Of a stretch of DNA of 64,000 bases, positions 51,361 through 58,576 are shown one piece after another. Position 1 is the first letter of the stretch. Each line of letters starts with the position of its first letter. The DNA comes from Isoptericola sediminis. Its GTDB lineage: Bacteria; Actinomycetota; Actinomycetes; Actinomycetales; Cellulomonadaceae. Below the pieces are notes generated by a model. It saw only the letters and a program-made list of their open reading frames with translations. It did no database searches and was not told where the DNA came from. The stretch covers positions 62,001 to 126,000 of the forward strand of contig NZ_JABFAJ010000001.1 of the NCBI RefSeq assembly GCF_013085345.1, in the 5' to 3' direction. The position numbers were made by a program, and so were the translations under genes.

Positions 51361-52478
51361 GGGCCGCGATCGTCGTCGCCTCCGGGCGCGCCGCCGCCGG
51401 AGTCTACGAGGACCGTTCCGGACCGGCAGCGACCGAGTGGTTCACCGCCCGGGGTTGGGAGATGCTGCCCGTCGTCGTCGTGCCGGACGGCGAACCCGTC
51501 CGGGACGCCCTGCTCGAGCTGGTCGAGGGGGACGACGCCGCACCCGACGTCATCGTCACCTCCGGCGGCACCGGGATCTCGCCGACGGACGCGACCCCCG
51601 AGGCAACCCGCGCCGTGCTGGACCGCGAGGTGCCCGGCATCGCCGAGCTCGTGCGCGCCAGGTCGCTGGCCCCCACGGACCCGGACAAGAAGGCCGTCCC
51701 CGGTGCCGCGCTCTCCCGGGGGATCGCCGGGGTCGCCGACCGCACCCTGATCGTCAACCTGCCGGGGTCGGTCGGCGGAGTCGTCGACGGGCTCGACGCC
51801 CTGGCCGACGTGCTGCCGCACGCCGTCGACCAGCTCGCCGGCCGCGACCACGACGGCGGGCACTCCCGCGGTCATGGCCACGGCCACCACCACCACGACA
51901 CCGGTGCCTCGCGCGGTCGTACCGTCCGTCCCGGGGTCGCACCCGCCGGGTACGACCCCGGGACGGACGGTACGACCGCGGCGGACGGGGGTGAGGCAGG
52001 AGTCGCGAACGAGGCCGGGACGGCGACGGACCGGGCGACCGTCCTGCGCGCCGACGTCCTGGACACCCCGCTCGACGGCCTGCTGGTCGAGCTGAGCGAC
52101 CTGGTCCGCGACGACACCTGCGGGGCGGTGGCCACGTTCGTCGGGCACGTCCGCGACCACGACGAGGGCCGCGGCGTGACCGCCCTGCACTACGAGGCCC
52201 ACCCGCAGGCCGCCGAGATCCTCCACGAGGTCGCCGAGCGGGTGACCACCCGCACGGCCGCGGTCACCGGTGACACCGTGCGCACCGCCGTCGTGCACCG
52301 CACCGGGGACCTGCAGGTCGGGGACGTGGCCGTCGTCGCCGCCGTGGCCGCCGGGCACCGCCAGGCCGCCTTCACCGCCGCGAGCGACCTCATCGAGGAG
52401 CTCAAGGCCGAGGTGCCGATCTGGAAGCAGCAGGGGTTCACCGACGGCTCCAGCGAGTGGGTGGCCTCGCTCGGCTGA
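51357..52478 (+). CDS. MogA/MoaB - MoaE fusion protein
   Basis: 373 residues with two enzymes of molybdenum cofactor synthesis. Residues about 1-165 are a MogA/MoaB adenylyltransferase domain (VIVTSGGTGISPTDATPEAT, IVNLPGSVGGVVDGL). Residues about 227-373 are MoaE, the molybdopterin synthase large subunit (ALHYEAHPQAAEIL, DVAVVAAVAAGHRQAAF, VPIWKQQGFTDGSSEWV). The linker holds a histidine-rich run (GHSRGHGHGHHHH, about 168-180), followed at residues 187-207 by 21 residues encoded by a member of the 63-bp palindrome family, in frame. ATG overlaps moaC. MoaD for the MoaE half is encoded at 38853-39095. Confidence 0.92.
   Translation: MRAAIVVASGRAAAGVYEDRSGPAATEWFTARGWEMLPVVVVPDGEPVRDALLELVEGDDAAPDVIVTSGGTGISPTDATPEATRAVLDREVPGIAELVRARSLAPTDPDKKAVPGAALSRGIAGVADRTLIVNLPGSVGGVVDGLDALADVLPHAVDQLAGRDHDGGHSRGHGHGHHHHDTGASRGRTVRPGVAPAGYDPGTDGTTAADGGEAGVANEAGTATDRATVLRADVLDTPLDGLLVELSDLVRDDTCGAVATFVGHVRDHDEGRGVTALHYEAHPQAAEILHEVAERVTTRTAAVTGDTVRTAVVHRTGDLQVGDVAVVAAVAAGHRQAAFTAASDLIEELKAEVPIWKQQGFTDGSSEWVASLG
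51915..51977. repeat. 63-bp palindrome family, copy 3, inside a coding sequence
   Basis: 28-bp arms with one mismatch (extended pairing 51912-51980) and 7-nt loop CCGCCGG. Same frame as copies 1 and 2: GGTCGTACC, GTC, CGTC, CCGG, GGTCGCAC and the complement. It starts exactly on a codon boundary (codon 187 of the MogA-MoaE gene) and fills 21 codons without a stop. Confidence 0.85.
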
Positions 52479-52589
52479 CCCCGGGCACTCATCCGCTGTT
52501 TACCCTGGTGACAGGTGGTTGACGCCGTCCCGCCACGCAGCGTTCCTAGCGTCAGGGCTGGTCATGCCCCCTCTGCCCAGGAGAGCCCG

Positions 52590-54764
52590 ATGACGATCAC
52601 GCCCGAGTCCCGGCCGCAGCTGCCCGTGGTGGCCACGCCCCACTACGCTCGCGGCAAGCGTGCTGCGGCGACGTGCCGTTTCAAGTGCGCCGATGCCTGC
52701 GCGCACCCCGCGCCGAACCTCAGCGCCAACGAGTACTTCCGTGACATCGCCTCGCGGGCGCTGAGCCGCCGCGTCATGCTCGGCGGCGCCGCCGCCGCGG
52801 CCGCCGCCGTCGTCGTCGGCGCCCAGGCCCTCGGCGCCCCGCCCGCCGCGGCTGCCACCGTCGCTGGGAAGAAGCCGGTCAAGGGCCTGGCGTTCGGTGC
52901 CATCGCCGCCCAGCCCATGGAGCAGGACGCCTTCGTCGTCCCCGAGGGCTACGCGTGGTCGCCGATCATCCGGTGGGGCGACCCGATCCTGCCGAGTGGA
53001 CGCGCCTTCGACCCGGCTCAGCAGACGCCAGAGCAGCAGGCCCGGCAGTTCGGCTACAACTGCGACTACCTGGACATCCTGCCCGAGGGCCCGCGGCACA
53101 TCCGGTCCATGGTGGAGACCCGTCGCGGGACGAAGGGCGTGCTCGTGGCCAACCACGAGTACACCAACCCGGACATCATGTTCGACGCCTCCTACGACGC
53201 CGCGACGCGACGGGCCATCGAGCGGGCCGCGCACGGCATGTCCGTGGTCGAGGTGACCCGCGACAAGACCGGTACGCCGTGGGAGTACTCGCGCATCGCC
53301 CCGCTGAACCGCCGCATCCACCTGGGCACGGAGTTCACGATCGACGGCCCCGCCGCCGGCGACGACCTGCTGAAGACGATCGACGACCCGACGGGCACCA
53401 AGGTCTTCGGGACGCTCAACAACTGCGCCGGCGGCACGACCCCGTGGGGCACCGTCGTCTCCGGCGAGGAGAACTTCCACGGGTACCTGCGCGTCAACGG
53501 TCAGGACGCGCGCGACGCCCGCTACGGCCTGCGCAACACGGCCACCCGCTACGGCTGGGAGCTGGACGACCCGCGGTTCGACGGCAACAACCCCGGCTAC
53601 GAGAACGAGAACCGCCGCTTCGGCTGGGTCGTCGAGATGGACCCGTACGACCCGACGGCCGCGCCGGTGAAGCACACCGCGCTCGGCCGGTTCAAGCACG
53701 AGGGGGCCAACGTCATCCTGGCCGCGGACAAGCGCGCCGTCGTCTACATGGGCGACGACGAGCGGTTCGACTACGTCTACAAGTTCGTCTCGACCGACCG
53801 CATGCGCGAGGGCAACAGCGCGGGGGCGCGCGCCCACAACAAGACACTGCTGTCCTCGGGCGACCTGTACGTCGCGCGTTTCGACGGCGACTCCCCGGCC
53901 TCGGAGATCGACGGGTCGGGCGCGGTGCCCTCCGACGGCGCCTTCGACGGCACCGGCGAGTGGCTGCCGCTGGTGCTCGACGGCGAGTCGCAGGTGGACG
54001 GCATGTCGCTCGCCGAGGTGCTGGTCTTCACCCGCGTGGCGGCCGACACTGTCGGTGCCACCAAGATGGACCGCCCCGAGGACGTCGAGCCGAACCCGTT
54101 CACCGGCCGCATCTACGTCGCCTGCACCAACAACTCCAACCGCGCCCGCGACGGCTACCCGGGCGTCGACGAGGCCAACCCGCGCGGGTCGAACCGCGAC
54201 GGCCACGTCGTGGAGATCATCGAGGACGGCGGCGACCAGACGGCCAGCACGTTCACCTGGAACCTGCTGATCGTCGCCGGCGACCCCGAGGTCAACGACT
54301 CGACCTACTTCTCCGGCTTCCCGGCCGACAAGGTCTCGCCGATCTCCTGCCCCGACAACGTCGCCTTCGACGCCGACGGCAACCTGTGGATCTCCACCGA
54401 CGGCCAGCCGTCGTCGATCCAGAAGAGCGACGGCCTGTTCAAGGTGACGCTGGACGGCGCGGAGCGGGGCCGGGTCGAGCAGTTCCTCGCCGTGCCGCGC
54501 AGCGCCGAGACCTGTGGTCCGGTCGTCGACGTGCGGGACTCGATGGCGTACGTCAACGTCCAGCACCCGGGCGACGACGGCAGCTGGGGCGCGCAGACGT
54601 CGTACTTCCCGGACTACCTGGCCGACGGCGAGACGGTCCCGGCCGGTGCCTGGCGCGGGCCGCGGCCATCCACGGTCCAGGTGTTCCCGGCCGGTGCCGG
54701 GCAGATGCCGCGCGGGCAGCACCAGGGGCCCGGCCCCTTCCGCGAGCCCCGCGGCGGCCGCTGA
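52590..54764 (+). CDS. PhoX-family alkaline phosphatase, Tat-exported
   Basis: 724 residues. The long N-terminal leader holds CRFKCADACAHPAPN and then the twin-arginine motif SRRVMLGG (R60, R61) with an alanine-rich hydrophobic stretch, so it should be exported folded with its metals. The rest has the PhoX/DUF839 pattern: EGYAWSPIIRWGDPI, LVANHEYTNPDIMF, NNCAGGTTPWGTVVSGEENFHGY, PEDVEPNPFTGRIYVACTNN and DNVAFDADGNLWISTDGQ. Releases phosphate from organic phosphates outside the cell. ATG with GGAGAG site. The 111-bp upstream gap gives no clear PHO box. Confidence 0.9.
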   Translation: MTITPESRPQLPVVATPHYARGKRAAATCRFKCADACAHPAPNLSANEYFRDIASRALSRRVMLGGAAAAAAAVVVGAQALGAPPAAAATVAGKKPVKGLAFGAIAAQPMEQDAFVVPEGYAWSPIIRWGDPILPSGRAFDPAQQTPEQQARQFGYNCDYLDILPEGPRHIRSMVETRRGTKGVLVANHEYTNPDIMFDASYDAATRRAIERAAHGMSVVEVTRDKTGTPWEYSRIAPLNRRIHLGTEFTIDGPAAGDDLLKTIDDPTGTKVFGTLNNCAGGTTPWGTVVSGEENFHGYLRVNGQDARDARYGLRNTATRYGWELDDPRFDGNNPGYENENRRFGWVVEMDPYDPTAAPVKHTALGRFKHEGANVILAADKRAVVYMGDDERFDYVYKFVSTDRMREGNSAGARAHNKTLLSSGDLYVARFDGDSPASEIDGSGAVPSDGAFDGTGEWLPLVLDGESQVDGMSLAEVLVFTRVAADTVGATKMDRPEDVEPNPFTGRIYVACTNNSNRARDGYPGVDEANPRGSNRDGHVVEIIEDGGDQTASTFTWNLLIVAGDPEVNDSTYFSGFPADKVSPISCPDNVAFDADGNLWISTDGQPSSIQKSDGLFKVTLDGAERGRVEQFLAVPRSAETCGPVVDVRDSMAYVNVQHPGDDGSWGAQTSYFPDYLADGETVPAGAWRGPRPSTVQVFPAGAGQMPRGQHQGPGPFREPRGGR

Positions 54765-54973
54765 GTCAGGACACGCTTCGCCGAGTCAGGGCGGATCCGC
54801 ACGAGTCAGGGCCCGGCCCGTGCGGATCCGTCGGCGGTGGCCGGGGAAGGGCCCCTGACTCGCCAGGACCGGTACTGACCCGCGAAGATTTGTCCTGACC
54901 CGCGGAAAAGTGCCCTGACCCGCGGAAAAGTGCCCTGACCCGGCGAGATCGGTCCTGATTCGCGGAATGCGGG
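54751..54973. repeat. Inverted array of nine 20-bp repeats
   Basis: Three units with the core GAGTCAGG at exactly 20-bp steps (54763, 54783, 54803) are followed by a 43-bp spacer and six units in the opposite orientation (54854-54973). The six start CCTGACTCG, ACTGACCCG, CCTGACCCG (twice), CCTGACCCG and CCTGATTCG at exact 20-bp steps; two are identical (CCTGACCCGCGGAAAAGTGC). The first unit includes the phoX stop. A 12-bp inverted repeat (54792-54803, 54819-54830) lies across the switch point. The array ends 19 bp before the -10 of the cysteine desulfurase gene. Confidence 0.85.
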
Positions 54974-54992
54974 ACGGGGGCGTCACGGTTCG

Positions 54993-54998
54993 TAGACT
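54993..54998 (+). promoter_or_regulatory. -10 of a leaderless cysteine desulfurase operon
   Basis: TAGACT ends 8 nt before the GTG at 55007 and only 2 nt before the ATG at 55001, so the GTG is the more likely start of a leaderless message. Confidence 0.5.
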
Positions 54999-55006
54999 TG
55001 ATGACC

Positions 55007-56248
55007 GTGACAGACCCCCGGGCGCCCGGCGCCTACCTCGACCACGCCGCCACGACACCCATGTCGTCGGCGGCGCTCGAGGCGTACGTCGCCGAGGCCT
55101 CCCGCACCGGGAACGCCTCGTCCCTGCACTCGGCCGGACGCTCCGCCCGGCGCACCGTCGAGGAGTCGCGCGAGACCGTCGCCGCCGCCCTCGACGCCCG
55201 CCCCAGCGAGGTGATCTTCACCGGCGGCGGCACCGAGTCGGACAACCTCGCCGTCAAGGGCATCTTCTGGGGGCGCCGCACCCAGGACTCCCGCCGACGG
55301 CGCGTGCTGATCTCCGCCGTCGAGCACCACGCCGTGCTCGACCCGGCCTTCTGGCTCGCCGGGCACGCCGGCGCCGAGATCACGCTGCTCGACGTCGACG
55401 ACGAGGGCCGCATCGACCTCGACGCCCTCAAGGCCGAGCTCGCGAACGCCCCCGAGGAGATCGCGCTCGTCTCGGTGATGTGGGCGAACAACGAGGTCGG
55501 GACCGTCCAGCCGATCCGCGAGGTCGTCCGGCTGGCCCACCAGCAGGGCATCCCCGTGCACACCGACGCCATCCAGGCCGTCGGCCAGGTCGAGGTCGGG
55601 TTCGCCGCCTCCGGCGTGGACGCGCTGACCGTGACCGGGCACAAGCTCGGCGGACCGGTCGGCGTCGGCGCGCTGCTCGCCCGCCGCGACCTCCCGCTGG
55701 AGGCCGTCTCCCACGGCGGCGGCCAGGAGCGCGGCGTGCGGTCCGGCACGCTCGACGGCGCTGCCATCGCGGCCTTCGCGGTCGCGCTGCAGGACGCCGT
55801 CACCCACCGCGCCGAACGTGCCGAGCGCCTCGCCGCGCTGCGCGACGCCCTGGTCGACGGCGTCCGCGCCGTGGTGCCCGACGCCGTCCTGCGCGGTCCC
55901 GACCCGGCCGCCACCACGTCCTCGGGCGGACCGGCCCGCCTGCCGGCCAACGCCCACTTCACGTTCCCGGGCGCCGAGGGGGACTCGCTGCTGTACCTGC
56001 TCGACTCCGCCGGCGTGCAGGCCTCGACCGGCTCGGCCTGCCAGGCCGGGGTGCCCCAGCCCAGCCACGTGCTGCTCGCCATGGGGGTCGACGAGGCCGA
56101 CGCCCGCGGCGCCCTGCGCTTCTCCCTGGGAGCGACGTCCACCCGCGACGACGTCGACCGGCTGCTCGAGGCGCTGCCCCAGGTCGCCGACCGCGCCCGC
56201 GCCGCCGGTCTCGTCTCCACTCGCCCGCTGACCGGAGGTGCCGCATGA
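55007..56248 (+). CDS. Cysteine desulfurase (NifS/IscS family)
   Basis: PLP enzyme that takes sulfur from cysteine for Fe-S clusters and tRNA thiolation. 413 residues. [52 protein letters not shown], the PLP lysine K213 in [14 protein letters not shown], and the reactive C345 in [15 protein letters not shown]. Starts at GTG 55007 (ATG 55001 is the alternative). Its stop overlaps mnmA (ATGA), an arrangement that makes it the sulfur donor for 2-thiouridine. The 20-bp repeat array ends just upstream. Confidence 0.93.
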   Translation: MTDPRAPGAYLDHAATTPMSSAALEAYVAEASRTGNASSLHSAGRSARRTVEESRETVAAALDARPSEVIFTGGGTESDNLAVKGIFWGRRTQDSRRRRVLISAVEHHAVLDPAFWLAGHAGAEITLLDVDDEGRIDLDALKAELANAPEEIALVSVMWANNEVGTVQPIREVVRLAHQQGIPVHTDAIQAVGQVEVGFAASGVDALTVTGHKLGGPVGVGALLARRDLPLEAVSHGGGQERGVRSGTLDGAAIAAFAVALQDAVTHRAERAERLAALRDALVDGVRAVVPDAVLRGPDPAATTSSGGPARLPANAHFTFPGAEGDSLLYLLDSAGVQASTGSACQAGVPQPSHVLLAMGVDEADARGALRFSLGATSTRDDVDRLLEALPQVADRARAAGLVSTRPLTGGAA

Positions 56249-57381
56249 GAGTCCTGGCCGCCATGTCCGGGGGAGTGGACTCCGCCGTCGCCGCCGCGCT
56301 CGCCGTCGAGGCGGGGCACGAGGTCGTCGGGGTCCACATGGCCCTGAGCCGCAACCGCGACCAGTTCCGCACCGGGTCGCGGGGCTGCTGCTCCATCGAG
56401 GACGCGGGGGACGCCCGTCGCGCCGCCGACGTGCTCGGCATCCCGTACTACGTGTGGGACCTGTCCGAGACCTTCGAGGAGACCGTCGTCGCGGACTTTC
56501 TGTCCGAGTACTCCGCCGGCCGCACGCCCAACCCGTGCGTGCGCTGCAACGAGCACATCAAGTTCACCGCGTTGCTCGACAAGGCCACCGCCCTGGGCTT
56601 CGACGCCGTGGCCACCGGCCACTACGCGCGCATCGAGCACGGCCCCGACGGCCCTGAGCTGCACCGCTCGCCGAACGACGCCAAGGACCAGTCCTACGTG
56701 CTCGCCGTGATGGGACCGGAGCGGCTCGCCCGCTCGGTGTTCCCGCTGGGCCACTTCGCCAGCAAGGACGAGGTGCGCGCCGAGGCCGAGCGCCGCGGGC
56801 TCTCGGTCAGCGCCAAGCCGGACTCCTACGACATCTGCTTCGTGGCCGACGGCGACACCCGCGGGTTCCTGCGCGACCGCCTCGGGGAGAAGCCCGGCGA
56901 GGTCGTGGACACCGACGGCACGGTCGTCGGCGAGCATCGCGGCGCGTTCGCCTACACGATCGGCCAGCGCAAGGGCCTCGGCCTGGGCCGCCCCGCCGCC
57001 GACGGGAAGCCCCGCTACGTCGTGGACGTCGACACCGAGTCCAACACCGTCGTCGTCGGCCCCTCCGAGCTGCTCACCGTCGACCGCATCGACGCGGGCC
57101 GGGCGACGTGGCTCGTCCCGGCCCCGACCGACTGGACCGACGTCACCGTCCAGGTGCGCGCACACGGCCGGGCGGTCCCCGCCCAGGTCCGGGCGACGTC
57201 CGACGACGGCGCGGCAGGCCTGGAGGTCCGGCTCGGCGAGCCGCTGCGCGGGATCGCGTCCGGGCAGTCGATCGTGGTCTACCGCGGCACCCAGGTGCTG
57301 GGGCAGGGCACCGTCTCCGGCGCGCGCCGCGCCGGTGCCGTGTCCAACGCCGCCCCGACGGCCACCGTGGCGCACGCGTGA
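56245..57381 (+). CDS. mnmA: tRNA-specific 2-thiouridylase MnmA
   Basis: Thiolates U34 of Glu, Gln and Lys tRNAs. 378 residues. PP-loop SGGVDS at 8-13, catalytic cysteines C98 ([12 protein letters not shown]) and C198 ([10 protein letters not shown]), and the family segment GHYARIEHG and [15 protein letters not shown]. The C-terminal barrel is complete. ATG overlaps the cysteine desulfurase stop; GTGA overlap leads into the next gene. Confidence 0.95.
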   Translation: MRVLAAMSGGVDSAVAAALAVEAGHEVVGVHMALSRNRDQFRTGSRGCCSIEDAGDARRAADVLGIPYYVWDLSETFEETVVADFLSEYSAGRTPNPCVRCNEHIKFTALLDKATALGFDAVATGHYARIEHGPDGPELHRSPNDAKDQSYVLAVMGPERLARSVFPLGHFASKDEVRAEAERRGLSVSAKPDSYDICFVADGDTRGFLRDRLGEKPGEVVDTDGTVVGEHRGAFAYTIGQRKGLGLGRPAADGKPRYVVDVDTESNTVVVGPSELLTVDRIDAGRATWLVPAPTDWTDVTVQVRAHGRAVPAQVRATSDDGAAGLEVRLGEPLRGIASGQSIVVYRGTQVLGQGTVSGARRAGAVSNAAPTATVAHA

Positions 57382-58415
57382 CGGCGGTCAGCGGGCACGG
57401 GCCCTGGCCGGGGGGAGAGCGCGACGTGCTGGAGGCCCAGCAGACCGTGCTTGGGGACCTCGCCGACCTGCCCACCGGCGTCGAGCCGATCCCGTTCCTC
57501 GTCCAGCTCACGGGCCGTGGTCCGGGTGCGGGGGCGACCGCCCGGACCTCGCTGCTGCTGGCCGAGCACACCGTCGAGCTCGGCCCGCACGGCTGGAAGC
57601 TCGCCGACCACGACGGCGTCGACGCCCGGCGCGCCCGCTCCCTGCTGGCCGAGGACCTCGCCACCCTGGCGATCGCCGGGCACGGGTACACGGGGCCGCT
57701 GGCCGTTGAGGTGACGGGCCCGTGGACCCTCGCCGCCGAGCTGTGGTCCGCGCGGGGCGACCGGGTGCTGGCCGATGTCGGCGGTCGGGCGGCCCTCACC
57801 GAGGCGCTCGCCGTGGGACTGGCCGACCACGTCGCGCAGGTGCGCGACCAGGTGCCCGGCGCGGACGTCGTCGTGCAGCTCGCCGAACCGCTGCTCGGGC
57901 AGGTGCACGCGGGTGTCCTGCCGACCTTCTCCGGGTACTCGCGCATCCGCGGGGTGCCCGGTCCGGAGATCGTCGAGGGTCTGCGCCCCGTGGTCGAGGC
58001 GGTGCACGACGCCGGTGCCACGGTCGTCGTCCACCTCGGCGGCACGTGGGTGGGGATCCCGCCCGTGGTGCTCGCCGGTGCCGACGCCATCGGTCTGGAC
58101 CTGGCCGACGTCGGCCCCGAGGGCTGGAACGAACGGGCCTGGGAGCTCGTGGCGCGGGCGACCGAGCGCAAGGTCGGCCTTTGGGCGGGCCTGCCCCCGG
58201 CCACGGTGTCGCAGTGCGCGGGCCCCGAGCTGGGCGGTCTCGTGCGGCTCGTCGCCGAGCCGTGGCGCCGCATCGGGCTGCCCGCCGCCGGGCTCGAGTC
58301 GGTCACCGTCCTGGCGGCCCCGCGGCGCACGCCCGGCTCGGTGGACGACCACCGGGCGGGACTGGCGAACCTGGGCCGGGTGGCCGAGGCGCTCGCCGAG
58401 CGCGCCGCGGACTGA
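57378..58415 (+). CDS. MetE/UROD-fold methionine-synthase-like protein
   Basis: 345 residues. It resembles the C-terminal half of cobalamin-independent methionine synthase: [78 protein letters not shown] and [19 protein letters not shown]. The classical zinc ligands of MetE (His-x-Cys and a late Cys) are not all visible, so catalytic activity is uncertain. GTG start coupled to mnmA. Many actinobacteria carry this protein after mnmA; its role is unproven. Confidence 0.75.
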   Translation: MTAVSGHGPWPGGERDVLEAQQTVLGDLADLPTGVEPIPFLVQLTGRGPGAGATARTSLLLAEHTVELGPHGWKLADHDGVDARRARSLLAEDLATLAIAGHGYTGPLAVEVTGPWTLAAELWSARGDRVLADVGGRAALTEALAVGLADHVAQVRDQVPGADVVVQLAEPLLGQVHAGVLPTFSGYSRIRGVPGPEIVEGLRPVVEAVHDAGATVVVHLGGTWVGIPPVVLAGADAIGLDLADVGPEGWNERAWELVARATERKVGLWAGLPPATVSQCAGPELGGLVRLVAEPWRRIGLPAAGLESVTVLAAPRRTPGSVDDHRAGLANLGRVAEALAERAAD

Positions 58416-58432
58416 CCCCGCGCCACCCGTCG

Positions 58433-58455
58433 CAGATGGTTGCCTCAGCCATCTG
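58433..58455. terminator. Weak hairpin after the MetE-like gene
   Basis: 7-bp arms CAGATGG and CCATCTG with a 9-nt loop, 17 bp after the stop. It would separate the desulfurase operon from adhE. Confidence 0.45.
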
Positions 58456-58484
58456 ACCTGCGGATGTGTCCTGCCTCTCGCCCT

Positions 58485-58506
58485 GACCACTTGTGGTCTG
58501 ACCACA
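58485..58506. promoter_or_regulatory. Overlapping GACCAC/GTGGTC palindromes
   Basis: GACCAC-TT-GTGGTC (58485-58498) and TGTGGTCTGACCACA (58492-58506) share the middle GTGGTC. They look like a second operator directly upstream of the Rex-like site; the regulator is unknown. Confidence 0.5.
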
Positions 58507-58508
58507 TC

Positions 58509-58526
58509 TTGTGAAAGTCTTCACTT
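58509..58526. promoter_or_regulatory. Rex operator candidate for adhE
   Basis: TTGTGAAAGTCTTCACTT matches the Rex consensus TTGTGAANNNNTTCACAA at 12 of 14 defined positions; only the last two bases differ. It lies 50 bp before the adhE ATG, fitting repression when NAD+ is high. Confidence 0.75.
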
Positions 58527-58576
58527 GTCAGATCCGGAGGCCGAGGAACGGCCACAGCCCCTCAGGGGAGGGCGAC

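Noticed and set aside
52490-52550. PHO box upstream of the PhoX gene
   Set aside because: GTTTACC resembles one half unit, but no second 11-bp direct repeat of the GTTCACC type follows, and TTGACG and TAGCGT are 22 bp apart, too far for a standard promoter.
54894-54933. Possible CRISPR from identical 20-bp repeats
   Set aside because: Units abut without unique spacers, the repeat is short, the array changes orientation, and no cas genes are present.
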